DNA from: Nephrocerus scutellatus
Lineage: Eukaryota > Arthropoda > Insecta > Diptera > Pipunculidae
Length of the DNA: 64,000 nt
Assembly: GCA_947095585.1 (NCBI GenBank)
Contig: OX352763.1
Coordinates: forward strand, 24,539,462-24,603,461
Reading direction: 5' to 3'
The notes under the pieces are model-generated. The model saw only the letters and a program-made list of their open reading frames with translations. It searched no databases and had not been told where the DNA came from. The position numbers were made by a program, and so were the translations under genes. Shown in pieces: positions 44,354 to 54,600 of the stretch; position 1 is the first letter of the stretch, and every line of letters starts with the position of its first letter.

Positions 44354-45224
44354 TATTCTCGCAGTACACTTACCACTAGCTTATAAGAGATTGTGTCGAT
44401 GCGGTACAGCGTACACACATGCTCTCATACATCGCGGTACTTAATACTCGTACTTAGATGAACGATGCTTTTGCTTTTCCGTGCGCATAAAAATTAGCAA
44501 ACTCAGTACTTGTTGTTGTTGTTGTTGTTGTTGTTGTGGATCTAGATGTTCATCTTGTTCTTGTTAACAAAACGCACACATAAAGTATTGCTGGCATTCT
44601 TCCAACGCCAACGGTATTATGAACTTAACTTGACCAGAAGACAACACACACACAAAATGAAATATTGCAAGAAATTACCATCGTCTTTGGCGTTATAAGT
44701 TCGTAAAACAATAAAGATAGTTTTTGTAGAGTCAAATAACTGCATTTAATTCGTTCAGTGCAGAGGATTTTTTCGACAGTTGTCGTGGTTTAAATAAACA
44801 ACCGGGATGTGAATGTGGTCTTCCGCAAAACCCCGATGTTTCGATCTGATGTCATCTAGCTTGGCGCCCACAGACTTTGAGCTTCCTGATGATCTACGTC
44901 ATCCATATAGCGAAGTACCCAACTGTGCCTCCATGTTGTGTCTCATGAACCCTATAGCAGAGAATTATACCATGCGTAGATTATACCATGTCAGTATTGA
45001 GGTACAGCGCTGGTAGCAATCGTTGTTATTGTTGTTCTTTACACATTGGCCAACAATTCTTCACACATGATTTTTCTGTCGAACGCCGTTGAGAATGAGC
45101 TAACCGAGTACTTGGTAAGCATCCAAGTTTTGAATCCATACATAAAATGTAACTATTGATATGACATATAAACCAGTAGCTTAAATAGTATTTAGGTTGG
45201 CACACGCCAAAACCCCTATGATGT
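44354..45224. other. No recognisable gene; (GTT)n microsatellite
   Basis: Contains (TTG)n of nine or so units at 44509-44537. No coding similarity recognised. Confidence 0.5.
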
Positions 45225-45800
45225 CATGCACAACGATAGCAAGGCGATGTAGGAGGAGATGTCTATGCACATGCATCTTCAATGCTATATTGCTGCGAAG
45301 ACACGGAGCTTGGTAAAGATCCATTTATAACAAGCGCACAAGAATTGCATTTTTTTTTTATGTAGATATCAGACCTTAAACCGTCCAAAACAACTTGAAT
45401 TGACCTGTTTGAAGGATAGCTTCTAATTCTTAATCACATGGTTACATCGACACACATTTTTTTCCGAAGAGTTTTATGTCAAATATCAAGTGCTCTCACC
45501 GAATTGATGGATAGACTTTAGTAGAAATTTTATATGCCATCAGATCACCAGTAGAATGTTAACTCCGAAATCCATACTGCCGGTCATTAAAGAGTTCTCG
45601 CAAATCAATATTTTTCATAAGCTGTCTTGTGATCTACATTTCCATGATATTTCCATGAGAAGGAACATTAGTGATATGGGTCGATACAAAGGCAGACATG
45701 ACGGTTCGCCTTTTTTGGGTATAGGCTGGACAAATGCTGTTTTCCAACTACGCGGGAGAAGTCCTCAAAAACCTTACAGAAATAATGGGAAAAACTAACT
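45225..45800 (-). mobile_element. Family J LINE fragment with internal deletion
   Basis: On the minus strand (45800 down): WKTAFVQPIPKKGE (45680-45730), RPISL-like text, a decayed DRQYGFR..STGDLMAY region (45550-45600), HQFGES, and RSYPSNRSIQVVLDGL (45380-45430). It then jumps to the C-terminal SLPSSVFAAI.LKMHVHRHL region (45230-45310). RT core and thumb are missing. Confidence 0.8.
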
Positions 45801-46719
45801 CGCTTAGATCAGCTGTTTCTTAAGATAACATAAAGCTCTGGCAAATGTACTAGTACGAAAGTATATCAGTTCGATATTCTGAATCACAGGCGGATGCAAC
45901 ACGCAATCGCAAAGCTCGTTGCTAGCTTCAAAATATGCAGCAATCTTGAATGAAAGAAGGTGTTACTTTCCCGAACAAGAGTTATCAAACTCCTATAAAA
46001 TCCAGCAGTTCTTCCGTCATATTCACTCCATTTGAAAATCAGCACTCCAATTATAATAATTCGGATCTTGATCAGCACCAAACTCTGCAATGGTACACTT
46101 GGTCAAGTTGTTATGCTGAACAGCGATATAATCGATGCGAAAAATTTGACCATCATCCAATGATGGCCCGGTCCGATTCCGACTAAACTTCAATTTCAGT
46201 TTAAAAGAATACCATGTGTTGCGATGACGATCCATAAAGCTCTAGAACCGTTGTGTTCAATTCGAGGTTGTTGTGGCTTGTGCTGGAATTGGACTACGAG
46301 AATATGTTATTTCCAGAGAAATTACTATATAGGTACATATAAAGAAATAAAAAAATAATAGGTGCATCATTATTTTTAAATATTTTGTAACAAAATGATT
46401 TTACCAATACAGTTAATGAAGCGCTTGATCGAGCAAATCCGGGCGGGTCAACTAGTGCCTTAAAACCAAACAAAACTACGGTATAATCAACCAAAAAAAT
46501 ACCATAAATCAAGAACTAAACGTGAGCAATGCCACTCAAACAAATCCAGAAGGCTGCCAAAAAATCAACTCCATTGAACAAACGAACACCTTCATGATCC
46601 CCATTGCTCCTCTCTAAAAATAATAAATATAACAGATAATTAGATAATTAGATAATTAGAACCCTGGTCGAGAACTAAATATGGAGACACTTCGGTTGAT
46701 CCAGTAATATCTATCCTTA
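45801..46719. other. No recognisable gene
   Basis: AT-rich. A GATAATTA repeat of four units lies at 46633-46662. Otherwise nothing recognised. Confidence 0.4.
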
Positions 46720-48145
46720 AGCCAGCAGAATATATCTCTTCGACACCAGTACCTATCTCTACTCCGCCAGTAGCTATCGCTAAGCCACCTATCTTTAAGC
46801 CACAAGTGTCTGTCTTTAAGCCACCAGTGTTTGTCTTTTAGTCACCATCAGTATCTATCTTTATCTCAGCAGTGTCAAACTCAGTATCTACCTTCAAGTC
46901 ACCATTATATATCATTAACCCCGAAGTTTATATCTGTAAGCCATCATTATCTATCGTTAAGCCAGCAACATATAACTTAAAGCCAGCAGTAGCTATCTTT
47001 ATTTTAATCCACCAGTATCTATCTTTGAACCACCAGTATCTGTCTTTTAGCTACCAGTATCTATCTTTAAGCCAGCAGTACTTATCTTTAAGCCACCGAT
47101 GTCACCATCAGTTTCTGCCTTCAAGCCATCTATCTTTAAACCACCAGTACATATATGTTATTTTAAGCCACCATTATCTGTCTTTTAGCCCCAAGTATCT
47201 ATCCTTAAGCCACCAGTATCTATCTTTTCGCCGATAGTATTTAACTTTAAGCCACCAGTGTAACCATCAGTATCCACCTTCAAGCCACCAGTATCTACCT
47301 CTAAGCTAGAAGTATATATCTTTAAGCCAGTAGTATCTATCTCTATATTTAATCCACCAGTATCTATCTTTAAACCAGCAGTACCTATCTGTTACTTTAA
47401 GCCACCATTATCTGTCTTTTAGCCACCAGTATCTATCCTTAAGCCACCGGTATCTATCTTTTCACCGCTAGTATTTAACTTTAAGCCACCAGTGCAACCA
47501 TTAGTATCCACCTTCAAACCACCAGTACCTACCTCTAAGCTAGAAGTATATATCTTTAAGCCAGTAGTATCTATCTCTATATTTAATCAACCAGTATCTA
47601 TCTTTAAACCAGCAGTTCTTATCTGTTACTTTAAGCCACCATTATCTGTCTTTTAGCCACCAGTATCTATCCTTAAGCCACCGGTATCTATCTTTTCACC
47701 GCTAGTATCTAACTTTAAGCCACCAGTGTAACCATCAGTATCCACCTTCAAGCCACCAGCATCTACATCTAAGCTAGAAGTATATATCTTTAAGCCAGTA
47801 GTATCTATCTCTATATTTAATCCACCAGTATCTATCTTTAAACCAGCAGTATCTATCTGTTACTTAAAGCCAACATTATCTATATTTTAGCCACCAGTAT
47901 CTATCCTTGACCCACCAGTAACTATTAAACCAGTAACTTTAAGCCACCAGTGTCACCATCAGTATCTACCTTCAAGCCACCAGTATCTATCTCTAAGCCA
48001 GAAGTATATATCTTTAAGCCATCATTATCTATCGTTAATATCAGGCAGTATATATCCTTAAGCCAGCAGGATCTATCGCTATTTTTAAGCCACCAGTATC
48101 TGTCTTTTAGCCACCAGTATCTATCTGTATGTCAGCAGTATCTGC
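46720..48145 (+). repeat. 21-bp minisatellite with ~233-bp higher-order period
   Basis: Units of the type CTATCTTTAAGCCACCAGTAT (21 bp), about 65 copies with variation. Superimposed on it, a distinctive variant CTAAGCTAGAAGTATATATC recurs at 47301, 47534, 47769 and (as CTAAGCCAGAAG) 47993: spacings 233, 235, 224, i.e. about eleven units. Because the unit is a multiple of three, long frames such as HQYLSLS repeats stay open on the plus strand, but codon content is dictated by the repeat and stops occur, so I do not call it a protein. Confidence 0.95.
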
Positions 48146-49854
48146 ATCCATTGTTCTATAGTGTTCGTAATGTACCTGAGTGCATTAATAATTAAAGTGA
48201 GTTTCCAACCGAAAAATATTCCAAATGTCTCCCGTTTCATTCTTTTGTTTAACAAAAATTTGAGAGTCTCACTTTAAATCCTGGAAGAACTAGTTCTCTT
48301 CTTCGCAGTAAAATCATTGCCAATTTTCCCATTTTGAACTTAAATTTTCCGCGAATTTTCGAGTCTGTTTTTTTTTTGCTTCAAGAAATCTGAATAAGTT
48401 CTGGCAAGGACAAAAATTGTTATTTTTAAAATAAAATAAAGTCCATAAAATTGGTCTATGTTTGTACTTACTTTTCTTGCTATAATGATTTGTTTGTGTC
48501 TTTTTATCAAATTATGCAGCAGCAGTCTTAATTTAAGTTATTATTAACATTACCGGCACGTGTAGTAGTATCCAATATAAACAACTGTAACACTCATAGC
48601 TTTTAAAAATATTGTAGCTGTGGAGAACTTCTGAAAACATTGTAGCTGTATATACTTAAAGAAAGAACATTAAAATTTTTTTTTATTTTTGCAATCGCAG
48701 CGTTACTTAAATTGATTCATTAAAGGGAGCAAATCAGGGGCACTTGTACGTTTTCACTTATTGAGGCAATCGATATTGAAAGGTGCCCAACACGAACACT
48801 CAGGTTGGTTTGTAAAAATTTCATTTCGCCGGAAAAAAAAGTATAAGCACAAGTTTGCATTCTTGATTGCTTACCTACGCGTTTAACCTATTCGATACTC
48901 GATACTCTACATAAATTCCAATACTCGTCGATTAGTCAATAAATTAACGCCCGACTTAACCATACAGCCGCCGCTTTCCATGCTCTTCAATGGTAGTGAA
49001 TCTGTCTGCGTCAGAGTTCAGTGTTTGTTCTTCACTCGACGATAGACTGCTAAGCTCTGCTCTGTGCGTTTTTAGCCGTTTACTCATTGTGTACGACACG
49101 GACCAACTCAACAACTCAGATTTTAACGTAATTGGTTTTCAATTGCGGCACCAGCAGCGCTCCACCCTTTCGACACCTTTAGATGACCCTCTTCTAGGGG
49201 GTATAATTAATCGTACATAATTCATTGAATTCCCACTTGTTGTTGTTCCATCGAGTCACTTAAATAGCGTCGCACACGTTTAGTGCAGAAGTGATTAATG
49301 CCACAGCATTTGCGAAATGCGATGATGGCACAACGATTACTTTATATATAAATATGTAGAATACATAGGAGCAACGACTTTTTGAGATTCATTTTACATA
49401 ATGTGAATAGTTTGCATACGATGCAACAGGGTTGTGTTGGGTAATAATTTGCAGTGGCAATTAGGAGTGCGTTTTTGTTTGCTCTTGTCCCTGGCAATAC
49501 TATACTTGTAGTTAGAAACTTGTTAAATGTAAAATCAATGTGATGCTGCAATCTTTAAGCTGGTAAAATACACAGCTCTTGAAACTTGATAGTTGGCTTT
49601 TGTAATTGCGCAAAGTTACTACCTTGGTTTTGAAGTCAAAGTTTTGCAATTAAATTTTTTATTATTACGCATTTTATTTTCAACTAATGGTAAGCTAGTA
49701 GTTACTGCAATTAAATTTCTAATTCTTCTTGATTTTTCGAAAATTGTTGAAAAGATTCGGTGCAGTAAGCTAATTCAGGATTGAAAGTATCCATTGCCAT
49801 CTATAAAACTGGTCTCTTCCTATCTATAAGGAAGGGATGAAAGCTGGTAAAAAG
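48146..49854. other. No recognisable gene
   Basis: About 1.7 kb of AT-rich DNA. A less AT-rich patch at 48940-49210 has a 76-codon ORF (48990-49220) without recognisable similarity. Could be host single-copy DNA. Confidence 0.4.
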
Positions 49855-50029
49855 ATTTCATGTTTTTTAAAGTACGAAGCGGTGTACCACTAGGATCAAT
49901 CCTTGGTCCCACACTCTTCTTATTATATGTGACGAACTATACCTATAGTAATTAAGCATTGGTCAATTCACATATATGCGGACGATGTCTATGAGTTGCC
50001 CTTATAATAATGCGATAGATAAAATGATA
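49855..50029 (+). mobile_element. Small RT fragment of a LINE
   Basis: Plus-strand codons RSGVPLGSILGPTLFLLYV (RT motif B, 49874-49930), followed after a stop by HIYADDVYELPL (motif C with YADD, about 49965-50000). It is a short palm fragment from a family different from J, joined without spacer to a Family J 3' end at about 50030. Confidence 0.75.
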
Positions 50030-50190
50030 TGTGGAATGATTTACCTGATTCTTTGTTTCCCCATTTTTATGATCTGCAGTCGTTTAAGACACACGTGCAT
50101 GGACATCTCATCCTTTCCTCTCCCTAATTTCCTAACGACCACGCTGTGCTAAGTACTATAAGGGTGAACATTATAAAAAAAAGTGTCCGT
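50030..50190 (+). mobile_element. Family J LINE, extreme 3' end
   Basis: ATGTGGAATGATTTACCTGA (coding MWNDLPDS), DLQSFKTHVHGHL, then CTCTCCCTAATTTCCTAACG, CACGCTGTGCTA, TATAAGGGTGAACATTATAA and an A run. Nearly the same as 6286-6430. It shows that the family inserts very short 5'-truncated copies. Confidence 0.9.
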
Positions 50191-50804
50191 AATTGGTAGC
50201 TAAAACATGAGCTAGTTGTCAACTCAAAAAAAAAAATGTCAGGCTATAGAGTGAAGAGTTCTTGATGTCCCCAGATTTCTGTCGCTTAAAATCTCAGTTA
50301 AACCTCCTATAATAAAAACGCTCCTTTTTTATGGTGAACATGTTGTGAGCTTCAAATATCATATGCTTAGAATATGAAAAGGAATTATGTTCCGGAATAT
50401 GTTCCAAATCAACGATTTGTTCCAAAGTTTTGCAAGAAATTGTGGAAGTAAACCAAGCCTTTGGTTTTTCTAAAAACGAAATTATGCAAAAATGGAATAA
50501 TCTTTTCGTTACATAATAAAAATAAATCATAAAAGTGGAAGGAGGTGCTACTCGGTGGTAGAAAACACTTCATCGAGCCACAGAAAGAAACTTTTTTGTC
50601 AAGCTTGATAGATTTGCCATCAGGCGAATCAGAAGCCGAAGATGACTTCTCTACATCATCATCAGTCCAGCCAAGCCAAAGGAAACAAGTAAATGTAAAA
50701 AAACTTCCTTTTTCGGGTACAAACTTTTATGTATACATCGAAACACGTCCTTTATTATTTGGTAATAATATATACTTTTGAGGTCGGGACAAGTATTTTG
50801 TTTT
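50191..50804. other. No recognisable gene
   Basis: AT-rich spacer with short unrecognised ORFs. Confidence 0.4.
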
Positions 50805-50943
50805 TTTCACGCTTCACACGTGGCTCGCGACACGCGTCAAACGCGAGATATCAAAATTGGCCCCTGACATTGAGTCGCTCACAAAATTTCAGCCCTCTAG
50901 GTCGTGCGAAAGGTGGTTAAAAGGACCTCAAAGAAGTAAAGTT
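50805..50943 (-). repeat. Dispersed monomer related to the 31.5-kb satellite, most complete
   Basis: On the minus strand: TACTTCTTTGAGGTCCTTTT, AACCACCTTTCGCACGACCT, AGAGGGCTGAAATTTTGTGA, then ATATCTCGCGTTTGACGCGT and GTCGCGAGCCACGTGTGAAG. This follows the satellite unit from its start anchor to its end and corresponds to the longer monomer type. Confidence 0.8.
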
Positions 50944-51195
50944 CAAGAAACTTCAGCACTCGAAACCTTTTTTTAAATTCCCTGAGGCCAAACGTAGCCC
51001 ATATAAATTTTTTTTAAAAAAAATTTTATAAAATTTTTGGAGTGATCGGGCCATGAAGCCGGAGGGGTGCCCATATAATTTTTTTTTCTTTACATTTTAA
51101 ATTCATGTGTATCACTGATGAACAAACTTTTTAAATTTTTTTTGGAGTGATCGGTCCCTAAGACTCTAGAGGTGCCCATATAAATTTTTTAAAAT
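50944..51195 (+). repeat. ~103-bp repeat, about two copies
   Basis: TTTTTGGAGTGATCGGKCC, AAG.C, GAGGKGTGCCCATATAA-T8 occurs at about 51037-51085 and 51140-51190, with a partial GCCCATATAAATTTTTTTT at 50996. It directly follows the satellite monomer and directly precedes a Family R fragment. Confidence 0.7.
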
Positions 51196-51199
51196 TTTT

Positions 51200-52125
51200 T
51201 CGCACTCCATAAGACTTTCTTTTTTAGAGTGCTTGACAATCATTCCCTTCTTCCACTCATCGGGGATACTTGCTTCCTCATAAGCTCTCTCTACAAGACG
51301 ATATAAAAGCTCTGCTGATGTCATTGGAGCGGCACCACGCAGAAGCTCTGCGGATATACCATCTAGTCCTACCGACTTGTTGTTTTTTAGTGCGTTGATC
51401 GCGTTAGCTATCTCATCTTTACTGGGAGTTGAGGTGCGAATTCGGGAAATTGTTACTTCCAGCGGCTCCGTTTGATTTCGGTTCATGTCGTTGGTGAATA
51501 CACGGTTAAGGAACATAGAAAAATATTCCTTTCATCGCTTGAGCTGATCCTTATCTAAAACGAGTACGGCACCACCTAGGCATTTCCCGTATGTTGGCTA
51601 GTACGGTGACCACCTGTCAGCTCTTTGCTGATTCTGTAAACTGTTTTGCTATCGCACCTGCTCGCTGCTTCCTCTGCTTCTGAGGCCACGTTTTTCACGT
51701 CTTACACTACGCTGCACTTCTCTCATTTTCCTTCGATACAGTGACTAGCTCGATCCTCGCTGTCATTTCGTCATTTCATTTCGTTTGTCATTGTCATTTC
51801 GTTTGTCGAGGCCGTGCTTCCCATTCACATGTCTGAGTCCTTCATTGTCGTTGCCTACCTTGGTATTCAAGTCCCCCATCACTATGACGATATCTCCGTT
51901 CGTCGTTGCGTTAAATACAGCGCTTAGCTGATTGTAGAAGTTGTCCTTTTCATTCTCAGTCGGGGGATTCTTTGGGGCGTAACACTGTATGATCGTGAAC
52001 CGCCGTACTCTAGTTTGAAATCTGGCCGATAAGATCCTATCACCTTGTGCAGGAGTAGAGTAGCACAGTGTTACACGTCGGGGATTGATACTCTCTCGCG
52101 TCGAATCATCTAACTTCACTCACTC
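51200..52125 (-). mobile_element. Family R LINE, endonuclease end, linker and start of RT
   Basis: Read from 52125 on the minus strand: endonuclease part RVTLCYSTPAQGDRILSARF, TIIQCYAPKNPPTENEKDNF, DIVIVMGDLNTKVGNDNEG with the GD.N motif and VNGKHGLDKRND (51763-52119); a frameshifted linker (KMREVQRSVRREKRGLRSR, about 51680-51730); then MFLNRVFTNDMN and KDEIANAINALKNNKSVGLD, ISAELLRGAAP, EASIPDEWKKGMIVK (51166-51516). It ends just after KESLMEC, at the place where 13080-13560 continues with WRGI. Complementary to that copy. Confidence 0.92.
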
Positions 52126-52179
52126 ACAGTATGTCCAAATTATATTAAAGAAACTCACTTCCAGTTGAAGAAATCTGGC

Positions 52180-52414
52180 ACTGGTCAATAGACCATTGTG
52201 GTCCAAGACCTAGTTACATTTTTCTACAAAATTGAAAAGGATCTACAATTTAGAGCCGTATCCGAATTGAGAAGCTTTATATGAAATTGATACCCTCTGA
52301 CTTTTGTCAGACATTTGTGAGAGCTGGGACCAGGTAAAACTTGTTGGTGTGTTTCTGGGATTCGAACATCGAAGCCTCCCGCTTATGAACTGACCACTTG
52401 AGTCACTGTGCTCA
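52180..52414 (-). mobile_element. tRNA-derived SINE, copy 3
   Basis: On the minus strand: GAGCACAGTGACTCAAGTGG (A box), GATGTTCGAATCCCAG (B box, well kept), CTCTCACAAATGTCTGACAA, GCTTCTCAATTCGGATACGG, CTCTAAATTGTAGATCC, GGTCTTGGACCACAATGGTC. The ATT tail is not visible. It lies directly beside a Family J piece. Confidence 0.9.
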
Positions 52415-52423
52415 CGTGATTCT

Positions 52424-52550
52424 ATTTACAAGGGGTTCATTCGTCAAAAAATTGAATATAACTGTGGCTGTGTCAGGTCATCTGCACCTACTTGACAGAA
52501 TTCAGAACTGCTCGATAAAACTTATTCGTCAAGTTTCGAATATTATGACT
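52424..52550 (+). mobile_element. Family J LINE, tiny thumb fragment
   Basis: Plus-strand codons YKGFIRQKIEYNCGC then, in another frame, LHLLDRIQNCSIKLIR match YKVFIRPKLEYNCHIW and LHLLDRIQNRAIKLIG of 37445-37560. The fragment is only ~125 bp; a SINE abuts its 5' side. Confidence 0.8.
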
Positions 52551-53565
52551 CTTTTAATAGACGATATCGCATTCCTGGAGCAAATCAAATTGCCGGAGTT
52601 TTTCGGCTACTGGCCAATCGTTGTTTATCGTTGCAAAGAAATTGATTTTAAAAAACAATTTGTTTTTGTCTGATAATTTGTAGAAAGTCCGAATTTGCTT
52701 AGCAACATTTAATTTAAAAATATAAGAACTGATTTAATTTGAATTCAGTCAATGCATTGAAATTTCCTTGTAATAATCACCTACTTAAAATGCACTCCGC
52801 CCTCAAATTCAATCAATTTTAACATTTTCATATCGTTAAGGATATTCGCAAATCTGATATGCATAATAAAGATAATTCTTTCCCCAGATACTGTGCATGC
52901 TCTTCATCCCAGCCAAATCTACTCGTAAAATGGTTGAACATTATTACTTTAATGCTCTACTTGGGCATCCAAGTAGAAACCTTATTCGATGTTGTTGTAC
53001 TTGTGTTAGTTTATTTTCTTCACATTTACACCTTTTTTTACCAACGGCAAAATTGCCAAAGTTGGATAACGATCGCTGGACGAAACCTCACAACCATGTT
53101 CGTTCGCTCTCATTTGTCGACTGCATTGATAGTGAGGTTATTTCCCGTAGTATTTCATGATGGCAATGCTGACGACCATAAAGGATAAAGGAAAGACCTC
53201 ACTTTCCCCAAGGACTACACTATCGGTCGCGGTCGCTTGCCGTCATCATCATAAATCTTCTTTCCGTCGTGACGAAATCAAATAATAAAAAAAAAAAATG
53301 CCGAGTCGCTTAATGTAACTGGAGGGCACAGTGGAAAGGATCGAACGAAATTTTGGTAAAAATCTTTTGGCAATTATTCTGAGACTAATATTTATACTAT
53401 ATTATATTTTAATTATTTGTTTGAATTAAATTTTATTAACTTACATTTTATTTGATGGGTCTTTTTTTTTGCATCCACTTTGCCCGGTGAAACCAATTCA
53501 ATCAATCTAAGGTGACACTGTTAACGGGTGCTCATTTCTTTACTGGTTCCCTTCACCAATAGAGC
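52551..53565. other. No recognisable gene
   Basis: About 1 kb, AT-rich. Two overlapping ~100-codon ORFs at 52859-53188 are not recognisable. Confidence 0.4.
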
Positions 53566-54410
53566 TGGTGCGAATGCACCCAATTACCCACAATGTAGAA
53601 GAGATTACTATCAGCAAAGAGCTCAAGTACCTTGGATTGATATATCATATTAGACTGCAATGGAAAAAACACCAACAAGAAGTAACACAAAAATCAAAAG
53701 GAGTACTTATGGTGTTCAGAAGAGTTACAAGAAAATCCTATGGAGTTAGTCCTAGAATCATGCACATCATAATTGTTATTCAAATCAATACCTATGAAGC
53801 AGTGGCATTAGCGAATGGCGACCATGCCGTGTATTTACATGCCGCAAAAGCTTGAATTTAAGAAGAACGTTGAAATCAAGATGAGGAATTCAGATCTGAA
53901 ACTGAATACCAGATACATCTGGGAGCCATAAAGTTGTAAACTTATATATCAAAGAAAGCAGAAGGCACGGGTACAGGAGTCCATGGTCTACGCACCAACT
54001 ACTCTGAAGCAATTGGGCAGTACCCGAGCATATTCCAGGCAAAAGTACCTGCTCACTTTAAACTGGAAAGTAACTTCATGAGGCGGGAAATAGCTATCAT
54101 GACAGACAGCCAACCTGCTCTAAGTGCACCAACAAGGAATTCAGATCTGAAACTGAATACCAGATACATCTGGGAGCCATAAAGTTGTACACTTATGGAT
54201 CAAATAAAGCACGGCACGGGTACAGGAGTCCATGGTCTACGCACCAACTACTCTGAAGCAATTGGGCAGTACCCGAGCATATTCCAGGCAAAAGTACATG
54301 CCATCGAAAGATGTCCTCACTTTAATCTGGAAAGTAACTACATGAGGCGGGAAATAGCTATCATGACAGACAGCCAACCTGCTCTAAGGGCGCTGGATGC
54401 ATTTTAAATC
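53566..54410 (+). mobile_element. Family L-like LINE, thumb and RNase H with a tandem duplication
   Basis: Plus-strand ORF 53568-53855: RT thumb with ELKYLGLIYHIRLQWKKHQQ, TQKSKGVLMVFRRVTRKSYG, SPRIMHI and INTYEAVALAN. This is followed by the first part of RNase H: TYGSNKARHGTGTGVHGLRT-like text, SEAIGQYPSIFQAKVHAIER (Glu motif changed from QAE to QAK) and EIAIMTDSQPALRALDA (Asp motif TDSQ kept, 54355-54395). The RNase H stretch is present twice in tandem: 53884-54134 and 54135-54400, the first copy lacking ~17 bases (GCCATCGAAAGATGT region) and with frame damage. No C-terminal tail follows. Confidence 0.85.
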
Positions 54411-54600
54411 ACACAATCATCCTATAATCTTTCAATAATCTTCAATTTATTACTCTATAATAAGTATTCTCAAACCATCGCACGATCCTTCTATAGTATC
54501 ATTTTATCATCCATTAAACATCCCATAATCGTCCTATAATAACTTATGAGATCATCCTATAATCATTTAATAATCATCCTATAACTAGCATTGAAATTTT
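54411..54600 (+). repeat. Degenerate AT-rich minisatellite
   Basis: Degenerate units of ATCATCCTATAATCATTTAA and related forms, about ten, directly after the RNase H fragment. Position suggests an expanded 3' region or tail, but this is inference. Confidence 0.7.

Noticed and set aside
46720..48145. Regular short repeats that might suggest a CRISPR array or a repeat protein gene
   Set aside because: Units of 21 bp are contiguous and variable with no spacers, in eukaryotic DNA; stops interrupt the frames and codon content is dictated by the DNA repeat.
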